Positions 1-6,892 of a DNA stretch of 64,000 bases are shown here, piece by piece (positions within the stretch are counted from its first letter, which is position 1; each line of letters begins with the position of its first letter). The notes under the pieces are model-generated. The model saw nothing but the letters and a program-made list of their open reading frames with translations. It searched no databases and was not told where the DNA came from. The stretch comes from Streptomyces meridianus. GTDB lineage: Bacteria; Actinomycetota; Actinomycetes; Streptomycetales; Streptomycetaceae. Where the stretch lies: assembly GCF_023703325.1 (NCBI RefSeq), contig NZ_JAMQGM010000039.1, forward strand, positions 1 through 64,000. The letters are read 5' to 3'. A program made the translations under genes and the position numbers.

Positions 1-165
1 GCGGACAAGCGGCGGGCGATCGCGGCGGCGAGGGAGATCGCGCAGATCGCGGCCGATGAGCTGGGTATCACCGACGCCCTGGACTGCTTCACCACGGGGG
101 CGCTCGGGGCGTGTGGCGCGACCTTTGTCAATCTGGCCACCAGTTTGGGTCTGCTGCACGGATAG
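1..165 (+). pseudogene. C-terminal fragment of a probable polymorphic-toxin gene, cut by an IS
   Basis: Frame 1 is open from the window edge and ends at TAG 163-165 (54 codons visible). The segment around ADELGITDALDCFTTGALGA resembles, from memory, the linker that precedes toxin domains in large actinobacterial RHS/LamG-type polymorphic toxins. The last residues (LGLLHG) and the stop codon lie inside the left inverted repeat of the adjacent insertion sequence (147-171). The original C-terminus, which would carry any toxin domain, has therefore been replaced by IS sequence. The family call is tentative; the IS-derived stop is seen directly. Confidence 0.5.
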
Positions 166-171
166 GTGACA
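147..171 (+). repeat. IS3 terminal inverted repeat (orfB side)
   Basis: 25 bp, 22 identical to the reverse complement of 1389-1413. It supplies the stop codon of the interrupted gene at its left. Confidence 0.85.
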
Positions 172-179
172 GTCGGGTT

Positions 180-1058
180 TCATGCCGCGAGGGCTGCGGC
201 GGGTTTCATGGTGGTCTCGAACTCGATGGGGGTCAATCGGCCGAGCCGCGCTTGTCGGCGGCGTCGGTGGTAGGTCCGCTCGATCCAGCTGACGATCGCG
301 ATGCGGAGGTCTTCGCGGGTGGCCCAGGGGTGACGGTCCAGGACGTTGTTCTGCAGGAGCGCGAAGAAGGATTCCATCGCGGCGTTGTCGCCGGCGGCGC
401 CGACTCTGCCCATGGAGCCGGTCAGGCGGTGACGGTTCAGGGCGTGGACGAATTTTCGTGACCGGAATTGCGACCCGCGATCCGAGTGGACGGTGCAGCC
501 GGCCACTTGCCCTCTCCGGGCGACTGCGTTGTCCAGCGCGTTCACCGCGAGGCGGGCCTGCATCCGGTTGCTGATCGAGTAGCCGACGATCCGGCCCGAC
601 CAGGCGTCCTTGACCGCGCACAGGTACAGCTTGCCCTCACCGGTGGGGTGTTCGGTGATGTCGGTCAGCCACAGCTGGTTCATCGCGGAGGCGGTGAAGT
701 CCCGCCGGACGAGATCGTCGTGCACCGGCGGTCCCGGCCTCTTGCCGTTCTTCGCTCGCTTCTTGCCGAAGGCCGACCACCAGGCGTTGTCGCGGCAGAT
801 CCGCCAGGCGGACCGCTCGCACATCCGCTGGCCGGCGGTTTCGGCTTCGCCGGCGAGGAACCGGTAGCCGAACTCGGGATCATCGCGGTGGGCGTCGAAC
901 AGTGCGTTCGCGCGGTAGGCCACGGTGATCTCCGCATGGGTCACGGGCTGATGGAGCCAGCGGTAGTAGTGCTGGCGGGAGAGCTGGAGCACCCGACACG
1001 CGACCGCGACGGGGATCCCGTCGGCGGCGAGCTCTCTCACGAGCGGGTAGAGCCTTTT
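180..1058 (-). CDS. IS3 transposase OrfB (DDE/rve integrase domain)
   Basis: Catalytic half of the transposase, normally made as an OrfAB fusion by -1 frameshifting. The rve catalytic triad is visible as WLTDITEH, VHSDRGSQF and, 35 residues later, AAMESFFALL. The N-terminal HTH_21-like segment (YPLVRELAADGIPVAVACRVL) matches the usual start of IS3 OrfB. The frame is open further upstream to 1220, but that part is the antisense-like shadow of orfA. I place the functional entry at the slippery AAAAG (plus-strand T run 1055-1058). No inactivating lesion is visible, so the element may be competent. Confidence 0.85.
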   Translation of the reverse strand, partial: KRLYPLVRELAADGIPVAVACRVLQLSRQHYYRWLHQPVTHAEITVAYRANALFDAHRDDPEFGYRFLAGEAETAGQRMCERSAWRICRDNAWWSAFGKKRAKNGKRPGPPVHDDLVRRDFTASAMNQLWLTDITEHPTGEGKLYLCAVKDAWSGRIVGYSISNRMQARLAVNALDNAVARRGQVAGCTVHSDRGSQFRSRKFVHALNRHRLTGSMGRVGAAGDNAAMESFFALLQNNVLDRHPWATREDLRIAIVSWIERTYHRRRRQARLGRLTPIEFETTMKPAAALAA

Positions 1059-1345
1059 GCCGGCAGGTTCGCCTGCGACAGATACGCCGCCGCGCGGCGC
1101 AGGACCTCGTTCTCCTGCTCCAGCAGACGGATGCGCTTCTTCAGCTCGCGGTTCTCCGCGGACTCGGTCCTGGTGACACCGGGCGTCTCGCCGTCCTCGA
1201 CGGCGGCTTGGCGCATCCACTTCGACAGGGTCATCTCATGGATGCCGAAGTCCTTCGCGATCTGCGCGAGGGTGACGCCCTTCTCGCGGCTGCGGGCCAC
1301 CCGCACGACGTCGTCACGGAACTCTTGGGGATAGGGAACGGGCAC
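1037..1345 (-). CDS. IS3 transposase OrfA (helix-turn-helix)
   Basis: 102 aa from GTG 1345. Residues about 10-45 form the HTH_Tnp_1 domain (PQEFRDDVVRVARSREKG, then QIAKDFGI and LSKWMRQ). Residues about 62-88 form the leucine-zipper coiled coil (RELKKRIRLLEQENEVLRR) used for dimerisation and ending OrfA in this family. It overlaps orfB, which is read in the -1 frame after the AAAAG motif near the 3' end. OrfA alone normally binds the IS ends and tempers transposition. Confidence 0.85.
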   Translation of the reverse strand: MPVPYPQEFRDDVVRVARSREKGVTLAQIAKDFGIHEMTLSKWMRQAAVEDGETPGVTRTESAENRELKKRIRLLEQENEVLRRAAAYLSQANLPAKGSTRS

Positions 1346-1388
1346 AGCGACATCCTTCCAGGCCGCCCTACAGGCAAGCCAGATCAGA

Positions 1389-1413
1389 TGTCACCAGACC
1401 GTGCAGCAGACCC
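1389..1413 (-). repeat. IS3 terminal inverted repeat (orfA side)
   Basis: 25 bp inverted copy of 147-171, lying 44 bp upstream of the orfA start. The orfA promoter would be expected here or just inside. Confidence 0.85.
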
Positions 1414-1557
1414 GCTGCTGTTCGGGAAGCAGCCGTGAGTCGGTGGGGTCGCGAGACCGGTTCTAGTCAGGCGGTGTTGAGCCGAGTCGCGTGCCGGAAG
1501 CTGTTCGTGCAATAGGTTTGAGGCAGGAGCCGGGCACAGCCTGAGAGAGGGAGCCAC

Positions 1558-1917
1558 ATGGCCGAGTACCTCATCTACTTCAATCAGCAGTGGGTGGGCG
1601 ACCACACCGAGGAGTGGTTCCGCGGGCGCGGGCGGCTCGCCATGGCTGTGGTGGACGAGATGAAGGCTGCCGGCGTGTACGTGTTCGCCGGGGGACTGGA
1701 GGAAGAAGCCGACACGGCCTTCAGCGCTGACGCGACCAGCGGCAGGTTGAGGTTCACCGACGGCCCCTTCGTGGAGACCGAGGAGTTCCTGGGCGGGCTC
1801 ACCGTGGTGGACGTTGCGGACGACGAGGCCGCCAGGATGTGGGCCGGCAAGATCGCGGAAGCGTGCGGCTGGCCCCAGGAGGTTCGCCGATTCAAGCCGC
1901 GGCCCGGAACCCGGTGA
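1558..1917 (+). CDS. YciI-like DGPF-domain protein
   Basis: 119 aa with a strong ribosome site (GAGAGAGGGAGCC before ATG). The diagnostic FTDGPFVETEEFLGG motif sits mid-protein, in a dimeric alpha/beta-barrel (YCII-related) fold of about 110-120 residues; the length is normal. Family members often sit beside sigma-factor or bleomycin-resistance-like genes and mostly have no proven reaction. Here the gene stands alone and converges on a lipoprotein gene. Family placement is solid; function is unknown. Confidence 0.85.
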   Translation: MAEYLIYFNQQWVGDHTEEWFRGRGRLAMAVVDEMKAAGVYVFAGGLEEEADTAFSADATSGRLRFTDGPFVETEEFLGGLTVVDVADDEAARMWAGKIAEACGWPQEVRRFKPRPGTR

Positions 1918-1934
1918 GCGCTCAGTGAGAGCCT

Positions 1935-1953
1935 GCTCCTGGTGACCAGGAGC
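1935..1953. terminator. Short hairpin between convergent genes
   Basis: GCTCCTGGT and ACCAGGAGC form a 9-bp inverted repeat with a 1-nt centre, 18 nt after the YciI-like stop and 36 nt from the end of the opposing lipoprotein gene. It has no U-tract. It overlaps the 22-bp direct repeat copy at 1936-1957. Confidence 0.4.
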
Positions 1954-1957
1954 GTGC
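1936..1957 (+). repeat. 22-bp direct repeat, copy 1
   Basis: CTCCTGGTGACCAGGAGCGT followed by GC. It is identical at 21 of 22 positions to 3521-3542, in the same orientation 1.58 kb away. The two copies bracket the lipoprotein and DUF6461-like genes. Confidence 0.6.
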
Positions 1958-1988
1958 GCCCTCCTCAGGTAGGCCGAGGATCAGTGGT

Positions 1989-2543
1989 TCAGCGCTGAGT
2001 CAGAGCACCCTCTTCGGTGACCGTGAGCCAGGCCTGGGGACCGCCCGGTGCGCAGTCACGGCCGTTGGGGTAGTCGGGCTTCGGGGTGACAGTGATCGAT
2101 TGTTGGAGCACGGTGCTTCCGCGGTTGTCCTTGAAGGACAGCGTGACGTCCACAGGTTCGTGTGGAAGGTCGGGCACGACCACCCATCCCGGTGGCCCGG
2201 CGAACTCGGGGGTGGGTGGGGTGCTCGTCGCCGGAATCTCCGGTACGGCGGGGGTCTCGGTGGTCAATACGGGATTCCCGGGTTCCCTCGGTGGGTCCGG
2301 TGGGACCTCCCGCAGTCGTAGGACATCTCTCCGGCAGGCGCCGTCCCAGCAGATGAGCATGGTCGCATCGACAACCGTGCGCGCCAGCTTCGGCGCGACG
2401 CTCACCCGGATTCCGGTGTACGAGTCCATCAGGGTGCATATCTGGCCGGGGCCCCCACAGGCGATCAGCAGCGCCAGACCTGCCGGGAACGCAGTTGCAC
2501 GGACTGCCCGCCTCGAATGCCGCACATCTCTTGAGCCCACCAT
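1989..2543 (-). CDS. Secreted lipoprotein of unknown function
   Basis: 184 aa from ATG 2543. The N-terminus has basic residues (HSRRAVR), a hydrophobic stretch and a lipobox ending LLIAC about residue 30, so it should be lipidated and held on the outer face of the membrane. A Pro/Thr-rich spacer (residues about 85-115) precedes a C-terminal part reading like a beta-sandwich (VDVTLSFKDNRGSTVLQQSI). Two further cysteines, WDGAC and GRDC, could be bridged. The frame stays open to 2855, but the lipobox position argues for the 2543 start. I recognise no named family. Confidence 0.6.
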   Translation of the reverse strand: MVGSRDVRHSRRAVRATAFPAGLALLIACGGPGQICTLMDSYTGIRVSVAPKLARTVVDATMLICWDGACRRDVLRLREVPPDPPREPGNPVLTTETPAVPEIPATSTPPTPEFAGPPGWVVVPDLPHEPVDVTLSFKDNRGSTVLQQSITVTPKPDYPNGRDCAPGGPQAWLTVTEEGALTQR

Positions 2544-2888
2544 GTCGCGTTGATAATGGCACAGCGTCAAGGTGCGGTCCCGTCCGTAAGACGTGCTCCC
2601 ACGTGGGCGGCGGCTCTCGGCGGCGGAGCGTGGTCGATCGGCCATGTCGGGATGGATCAACTGCGTCCAGAGGGCCGGGGCGTTCAGCCCGGGCTTCTCG
2701 CCCAAGTACCGGATGCTGGACAAGGCCCCGTAGGGGGGACCTCCCCGGTCCGCGCACTGCGGTGCAACCAAGGTGACCGTGGCTTGCACGGTTCCCAAGC
2801 CGTGACAAGTTGCCGACCGTTGGTGGGGTGGCACCAGCTTCTCGCTGTGCCCCACCTGCCCGGTGTTGCGCAGGAGGGGAAATCAGCA
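2544..2888. other. 345-bp stretch without a convincing gene
   Basis: Lies between the divergent lipoprotein (start 2543) and DUF6461-like (start 2889) genes. Open frames here look like GC-driven shadows with no recognisable domain. It presumably carries both promoters; I see no clear operator. Confidence 0.4.
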
Positions 2889-3530
2889 ATGCCCGACAAC
2901 CTCGCATGGATTGCCGATGCCTGGGGAAGCGCGAATTTGAATGCCACCGACCTCTACATCACCTGCGCCCGCGGCCTCAGCCCTCGGCAGCTGGCCGAAC
3001 GGATGGCCGATCATGAGCCTGTCGAAGTCGGACCTGCCCTCACCATCGAGGAAGCGTCCCGGATGGTCGACCTCACGCAGATCTACTGCGTCGGCCGCAT
3101 GGGCCGAAGCGGCGACTGGTCGTTCATCGTTGAGTGCGGGGGCAGCGAAGGCTGGTCCCTCGACCCGGCAGTGTCCCGCGGCGCGGAGGTGCTGATATTC
3201 GACCCACGGCCGGATGATCCGCCCTCCTTCTTCAGGTACCTCGCCGACGGCGAGCTGCAGCTGCACTGCGAGTTGGGCTTCGGCTACGATCCTGCGGGCG
3301 CCCGGCCTGACCTGCTGCGCCCGGCGCTGGAAGCGGCCGGAGTCATCCCGCCGGAAGACAGCATCGACGACCTGTTCGGCGAGGCCGACGCGTTGTCGTC
3401 CGTCGAAGAGAAGCGCCGGGTGTTGAAGGTCGTCGGTGAGTGTTTCGGGCTGTCACTGCCGCGGCAGATGATCGAGCGCGGGAGTCTTCCTGTTGTGGTC
3501 ACCCGCACTGCACCTCCGGCCTCCTGGTGA
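2889..3530 (+). CDS. DUF6461-like protein
   Basis: 213 aa from ATG 2889, preceded by AGGAGGGG with 9-nt spacing. The opening (LAWIADAWGSANLNATDLYI) and then CARGLSPRQLAERM match my recollection of the Streptomyces DUF6461 family. That family starts with a short Trp-containing helix, a TFxRGLSPxExLRRMG-like motif and a central GxWSFxIE strand (here SGDWSFIVECGG). No signal peptide or membrane segment, so cytoplasmic. The biochemical role is unknown. Its stop (TGA 3528-3530) overlaps a GTG that opens the next small frame. Confidence 0.6.
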   Translation: MPDNLAWIADAWGSANLNATDLYITCARGLSPRQLAERMADHEPVEVGPALTIEEASRMVDLTQIYCVGRMGRSGDWSFIVECGGSEGWSLDPAVSRGAEVLIFDPRPDDPPSFFRYLADGELQLHCELGFGYDPAGARPDLLRPALEAAGVIPPEDSIDDLFGEADALSSVEEKRRVLKVVGECFGLSLPRQMIERGSLPVVVTRTAPPASW

Positions 3531-3542
3531 CCACGAGCGTGC
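3521..3542 (+). repeat. 22-bp direct repeat, copy 2
   Basis: 21/22 identical to 1936-1957. This copy spans the stop codon of the DUF6461-like gene and the GTG start of the next frame. Confidence 0.6.
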
Positions 3543-3733
3543 TCAGCGACCCTCACGGTGACGACGCAGAGCAGGAAGTCGCGGAGGCCGTCGCGGGCGA
3601 GTTGCAGCTCATGGATCCGCTGGTCCGCACGTCGCGCGAACGAGCCGCTGTCGAACGGCAAGCCGCCGTGATCGGCCGGCGCGGCCCGGGCCTCGGGTGT
3701 AGGACGCATGTCCGACGCGACCGGGCCGCATGA
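3527..3733 (+). pseudogene. Probable N-terminal fragment of a DUF4440/SnoaL-like gene
   Basis: GTG 3527 overlaps the upstream TGA (GTGA) and opens a 68-codon frame. The first half (VAEAVAGELQLMDPLVRTSR) resembles the first helix of DUF4440/NTF2-like proteins, which usually continue for about 120 residues with a FxEFGxSGRxW strand. Here the reading turns into low-complexity Arg/Gly sequence and stops. It is probably a truncated remnant; a genuine 68-aa protein cannot be excluded. Confidence 0.35.
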
Positions 3734-3772
3734 CTCAGGTGCTCCGCCGGGCGGACGGGTGAGATGGGATGC

Positions 3773-4543
3773 ATGTCTGATCCTGTGGTTCCGCCCGAGC
3801 CTGTTGTCCGCGACCGTCTTGCCGGGGAGAAGAACGTCTGGCTGTGCACTGTGCGTCCGGACGGTACTCCTCATGTGACGCCGGTCTGGTTCGTCTTCGT
3901 GCGGAACGCCTGGTGGATCGGTGCGGACAGCGGATCGGTCAAGATCCGCAACCTCGAGAATGCCCCGCAGGTATCCCTGGCGCTGGAGGACGGCCGGTTC
4001 CCCGTTGTGGCAGAGGGGGAGGCCGTGCTGCACCGAGGCCCGTTCCCGGAGCAGATCGTGCACGCCTTCGCCGCAAAGTACGGATGGGACGTCACGGCCC
4101 CGCGCCGACCGGACGGTAGCCGCGTGCTGCTCGAAGTTCCGGTCCGTCGCTGGCTGCTGGCGGGAGCGGCCCAGCGATGGATCCGCCGGATCGCGCTGTG
4201 TCCCGGAGGGGCTTCGACGGAAGCGGTCCGGCGCATGCACCCGCCGGCCGCGTCCCCAACCTCACAGGGCAATACAGCTAGGGCGACGTCCCCTCGTCGA
4301 CCATCTTCATCTCCCGTACCTTCTCCGGATAGTCCTCCAATTCGAAGGAGCCGTATTCGGGCTTCCCCGCCCGCTCGTACGTGCAGTACAGGACCCCGCT
4401 CCCCGTCTGCTGCACGGCGGCGAGCTTCATCGCGGCGGGTACCGTCCCCTCGGCGAACAGCCGCTTGCCGGTGCCGAGGACCACCGGTTCGATCAGCAAC
4501 CGGTACGCGTCGACCAGATCGTGCTGTTGCAGGGTGCGGATGA
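3773..4543 (+). CDS. PPOX-class (F420/FMN-dependent) oxidoreductase with abnormal C-terminus
   Basis: The start is ATG 3773 after GAGATGGGA. Residues 1-130 are a typical split-barrel pyridoxamine-phosphate-oxidase-like domain: EKNVWLCTVRPDGTPHVTPV, WFVF, then the SVKIRNLENAPQVSLALEDG strand pair and FAAKYGWDVT. Such proteins of about 130-140 residues use F420 or flavin. Here the frame runs on for about 125 low-complexity residues that overlap the convergent DHFR-like gene by 266 nt. The natural stop has probably been lost to a small indel around 4150-4250. The domain call is good; the C-terminus is not trustworthy. Confidence 0.75.
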   Translation: MSDPVVPPEPVVRDRLAGEKNVWLCTVRPDGTPHVTPVWFVFVRNAWWIGADSGSVKIRNLENAPQVSLALEDGRFPVVAEGEAVLHRGPFPEQIVHAFAAKYGWDVTAPRRPDGSRVLLEVPVRRWLLAGAAQRWIRRIALCPGGASTEAVRRMHPPAASPTSQGNTARATSPRRPSSSPVPSPDSPPIRRSRIRASPPARTCSTGPRSPSAARRRASSRRVPSPRRTAACRCRGPPVRSATGTRRPDRAVAGCG

Positions 4544-4961
4544 GGTTGCTGCTGCCCTGGACGTTGATCTCGCCGCCGGAGCGCTGCTTCAGCCCGGCGA
4601 CCGCCTCGGCGACGTTCCCCCGGGCATCGCCGCGGAGCAGGTGCGCGTTGTTCCACTCCACCTGGTCCAGGGTCCGTGAGGCCACGTACTTGGGCATGGC
4701 GTTGAGCTTGGTCGCCACCGGGTCGTTCTCGTCGGTGATCCGCGGCCAGTGGGCGGCGAAGATCTCGTACGTCCTGCGCCCCAGCAGCAGCGATTCCATC
4801 CCGGCGAACTGCTCGACCATGATGCGGCCCATGTCCTCGTCGGCGTACGGGACCGACCAGCCGCCGTGCGCGAAGCCGCCCTCGCGGTCCTCGTCAGGGC
4901 CACCGGGGGCCTGGGTGATGCCGTCCAAGGTCATGAACGCCGATACGACCAGCTTGCTCAT
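4278..4961 (-). CDS. Dihydrofolate reductase-family protein (RibD C-terminal-like)
   Basis: 227 aa from ATG 4961, with GGGGAGAAG 3 nt upstream. The fold markers are MSKLVVSAFMTLDGITQAPG at the N-terminus, then LLLGRRTYEIFAAHWP. NVQGSSNLIRTL marks the nucleotide-binding loop and LLIEPVVLGTGKRLF the family's central motif. These DHFR-like/YyaP proteins are NADPH-binding reductases without a settled substrate in actinomycetes; they are distinct from folA. Length is normal. It converges on the PPOX gene. Confidence 0.85.
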   Translation of the reverse strand: MSKLVVSAFMTLDGITQAPGGPDEDREGGFAHGGWSVPYADEDMGRIMVEQFAGMESLLLGRRTYEIFAAHWPRITDENDPVATKLNAMPKYVASRTLDQVEWNNAHLLRGDARGNVAEAVAGLKQRSGGEINVQGSSNLIRTLQQHDLVDAYRLLIEPVVLGTGKRLFAEGTVPAAMKLAAVQQTGSGVLYCTYERAGKPEYGSFELEDYPEKVREMKMVDEGTSP

Positions 4962-5153
4962 CGTCTTCTCCCCTCGAGGAGGTGGCGGATGTGTCTCCCC
5001 CTGGTCAGGCCCGGCCGGCGCGGAGAACCCGTCGTCGGCACGTCGCCTCGTGCAACCCATCCTTCACCACGGTGAGGGGGCTCTCCATCCGGAAGAGGAG
5101 AGCTCGCGACCGGCTGTCTCCGGCTGCCCCCGTGGACGCCGTGTACGGGCTGG

Positions 5154-5681
5154 TCAGCCCATGCTTTTCGCCCCGTCCAGGGACTCGCGGACGATGTCGG
5201 CGTGTCCGGCGTGCTGGGCGGTCTCGGAGGCGATGTGCATCAGCACCCGGCGGGCCGACCACCGTGCACCGGGCTCGAACCACGGGGCCTTGGGCAGCGG
5301 CTGGGTGGCGTCCAAGTCGGTTAGTTCGGCGACCAGTTCGTCGGTGCGACGGGCCACCTCGGCGTAGTCGGCCAGGACGCCGGCCAGTGTCTCGCCGGGC
5401 AGCAGCCGGAACTCGTCGGCCCGCCGGGCCAGGTCCTCCTCGGTCATCGAGGTGAAGTCGCCCATTGCGGACGGGCCGTCCAGGATGAAGTCCACCCAGC
5501 CCCGCTCCACCGCAGTGACGTGCTTGATGAGGCCGCCCAGGCACAGTTCGCTGACGGTGGTCCGCTGCGCCGCCTGCTCATCGGTGAGATCGCGGGTGGT
5601 GAACCGCAGGAAGTGCCGGTGCTTGGCCAGCGTCTCCAGTAGATCGGCTCGCTCGCCGGTGGTCAGGTCGTTGACGGTCAT
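5154..5681 (-). CDS. DinB-family (mycothiol-transferase fold) protein
   Basis: 175 aa four-helix-bundle protein. Potential metal ligands are His in LGGLIKHVTAVERGW and the pair in HIASETAQHAGHADIVRE, the usual three-His arrangement of the DinB/YfiT superfamily; in actinomycetes several members use mycothiol. It is divergent from the WYL regulator at 5785, with a 103-bp shared upstream region containing a GGTCA-N5-TGACC palindrome. DinB genes are frequent targets of adjacent YafY/WYL regulators, so regulation by that neighbour is likely. Confidence 0.82.
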   Translation of the reverse strand: MTVNDLTTGERADLLETLAKHRHFLRFTTRDLTDEQAAQRTTVSELCLGGLIKHVTAVERGWVDFILDGPSAMGDFTSMTEEDLARRADEFRLLPGETLAGVLADYAEVARRTDELVAELTDLDATQPLPKAPWFEPGARWSARRVLMHIASETAQHAGHADIVRESLDGAKSMG

Positions 5682-5746
5682 GTCTCCACCTTCCGTCGTT
5701 CCTGTCGTTCCTGCCGTCCCTCAAGGCCCACGCTAAGAGTAATAGC

Positions 5747-5761
5747 GGTCACTTTCTGACC
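5747..5761. promoter_or_regulatory. Palindromic operator between DinB and WYL regulator
   Basis: GGTCA CTTTC TGACC is a perfect 5-bp inverted repeat with a 5-nt centre in the divergent intergenic region, 23 bp before the regulator start. It is the likely binding site of the WYL regulator, by position and symmetry only. Confidence 0.5.
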
Positions 5762-5784
5762 TGAATACGGGAAGAATCGATGAC

Positions 5785-6801
5785 ATGGCGAACACCAGTA
5801 CCCGGACGCTGCGGCTGCTTTCCCTGCTCCAGACCCACCGGTACTGGCCCGGGACCGAACTGGCCGACCGGCTCGGAGTCTCGGTGCGCACCCTGCGCCG
5901 GGATGTCGACCGGCTGCGCGAGCTGGGCTATCCGGTCGACGCGCAACGGGGCGTCGACGGGGGCTACCAGCTCGCGGCCGGTGCGGCCCTGCCGCCGCTG
6001 GTGATCGACGACGAGGAGGCCGTCGCCCTGGCCGTCGGGCTGCAGGCAGCCGCGCAGGACGCGGTGGAGGGCATCGCCGAGTCCTCGGTCCGGGTGCTCG
6101 CCAAGGTCGTGCAGGTGATGCCCGTGAGGCTGCGGAACCGGGTCGAGGCGCTGCGCGCGATGACCGTCCCCGTCCGCTGGGACGACGCGACCGGGCCGGC
6201 AGTCGACCCGGGCGCGCTCACTGCCGTCGCGCTGGCCTGCCGGGACAGCGAACGGCTCCGCTTCGCGTACACCGGTGCCGACGGCCGGGGGAGCGAACGC
6301 CACGTCGAGCCGCATCGGCTGGTCCGCATCGGCCGCCGCTGGTACCTGGTCGCCTACGACCTCTCCCGGAACGACTGGCGCAGCTTCCGGGTCGACCGGC
6401 TCACCGTCCCGCACGGCACCGGCTCCCGGTTCCGGCCGCGCGATCTGCCTGCGGACGACGCCGCTGTGTTCGTCCGGACCGGACTGGACAAGCTGCCCCG
6501 CCCGTACCGGGTGGAGGTCCTGGTCGATGCGCCGGCAGCGGTCGTGCGCGATCGGATCGGCCGGTGGAGCACTGTCGAGGAGGTCGACGCAGAGCACTGC
6601 CGGATGCGCATGACCACCGACTCGCTGGACTGGCCGGTCATGGCGCTGGGCGTCCTGGACGCCGACTTCCGTGTCCTCGGCCCGCCCGAACTGCTCGACC
6701 GGATCCACGCGTGGGGCGCGCGGTTCGGTCGGGCTCGGGGTGCCTCGCGACGTCGACCGCGCTCCTCTCGGTGGTGCTCGTCCCCGGGCAGTGACGGGTG
6801 A
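5785..6801 (+). CDS. YafY-type HTH/WYL-domain transcriptional regulator
   Basis: 338 aa. The N-terminal HTH_11 (residues about 5-60) contains LADRLGVSVRTLRRDVDRLR. A WYL domain (about 150-210) holds the core LRFAYTGADGRGSERHVEPH and GRRWYLVAYDLSRNDWRSFR; the latter carries the W-Y-L triad. The C-terminal WCX region ends near WGARFG, followed by an Arg/Ser-rich tail. WYL domains sense small ligands or nucleic acids; members of this subfamily usually repress a neighbouring detoxification gene. Divergent from the DinB gene, its likely target together with itself. Confidence 0.87.
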   Translation: MANTSTRTLRLLSLLQTHRYWPGTELADRLGVSVRTLRRDVDRLRELGYPVDAQRGVDGGYQLAAGAALPPLVIDDEEAVALAVGLQAAAQDAVEGIAESSVRVLAKVVQVMPVRLRNRVEALRAMTVPVRWDDATGPAVDPGALTAVALACRDSERLRFAYTGADGRGSERHVEPHRLVRIGRRWYLVAYDLSRNDWRSFRVDRLTVPHGTGSRFRPRDLPADDAAVFVRTGLDKLPRPYRVEVLVDAPAAVVRDRIGRWSTVEEVDAEHCRMRMTTDSLDWPVMALGVLDADFRVLGPPELLDRIHAWGARFGRARGASRRRPRSSRWCSSPGSDG

Positions 6802-6830
6802 TGCCGGGGAACGGGGACTCGGCATCCCCG
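6800..6830. terminator. Hairpin between convergent WYL-regulator and deacetylase genes
   Basis: GATGCCG and CGGCATC (7-bp arms, 13-nt loop) start at the regulator stop codon. An alternative pairing CCGGGGA/TCCCCGG overlaps. No U-tract, as is usual in high-GC actinomycetes. Confidence 0.4.
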
Positions 6831-6892
6831 GTACCGATCGGCCCGGCCTTCCGGGAACAGCTGAACGGCGAGGGCAAGCCGCGTCGGCGGGC

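Larger units (their letters stand above)
147..1413 (-). mobile_element. IS3-family insertion sequence, about 1267 bp
   Basis: Bounded by 25-bp inverted repeats (147-171 and 1389-1413) that match at 22 positions. Both ends begin GGGTCTGCTGCACGG and end GGTGACA, with three differing central bases. Inside, on the minus strand, lie overlapping orfA and orfB with a DDE transposase. Size, ends and two-ORF layout fit IS3. I could not find a convincing target-site duplication next to the repeats. Confidence 0.88.

Noticed and set aside
141..146. Target-site duplication for the IS3 element
   Set aside because: Bases flanking the two inverted repeats do not match for 3-4 nt, so none can be claimed.
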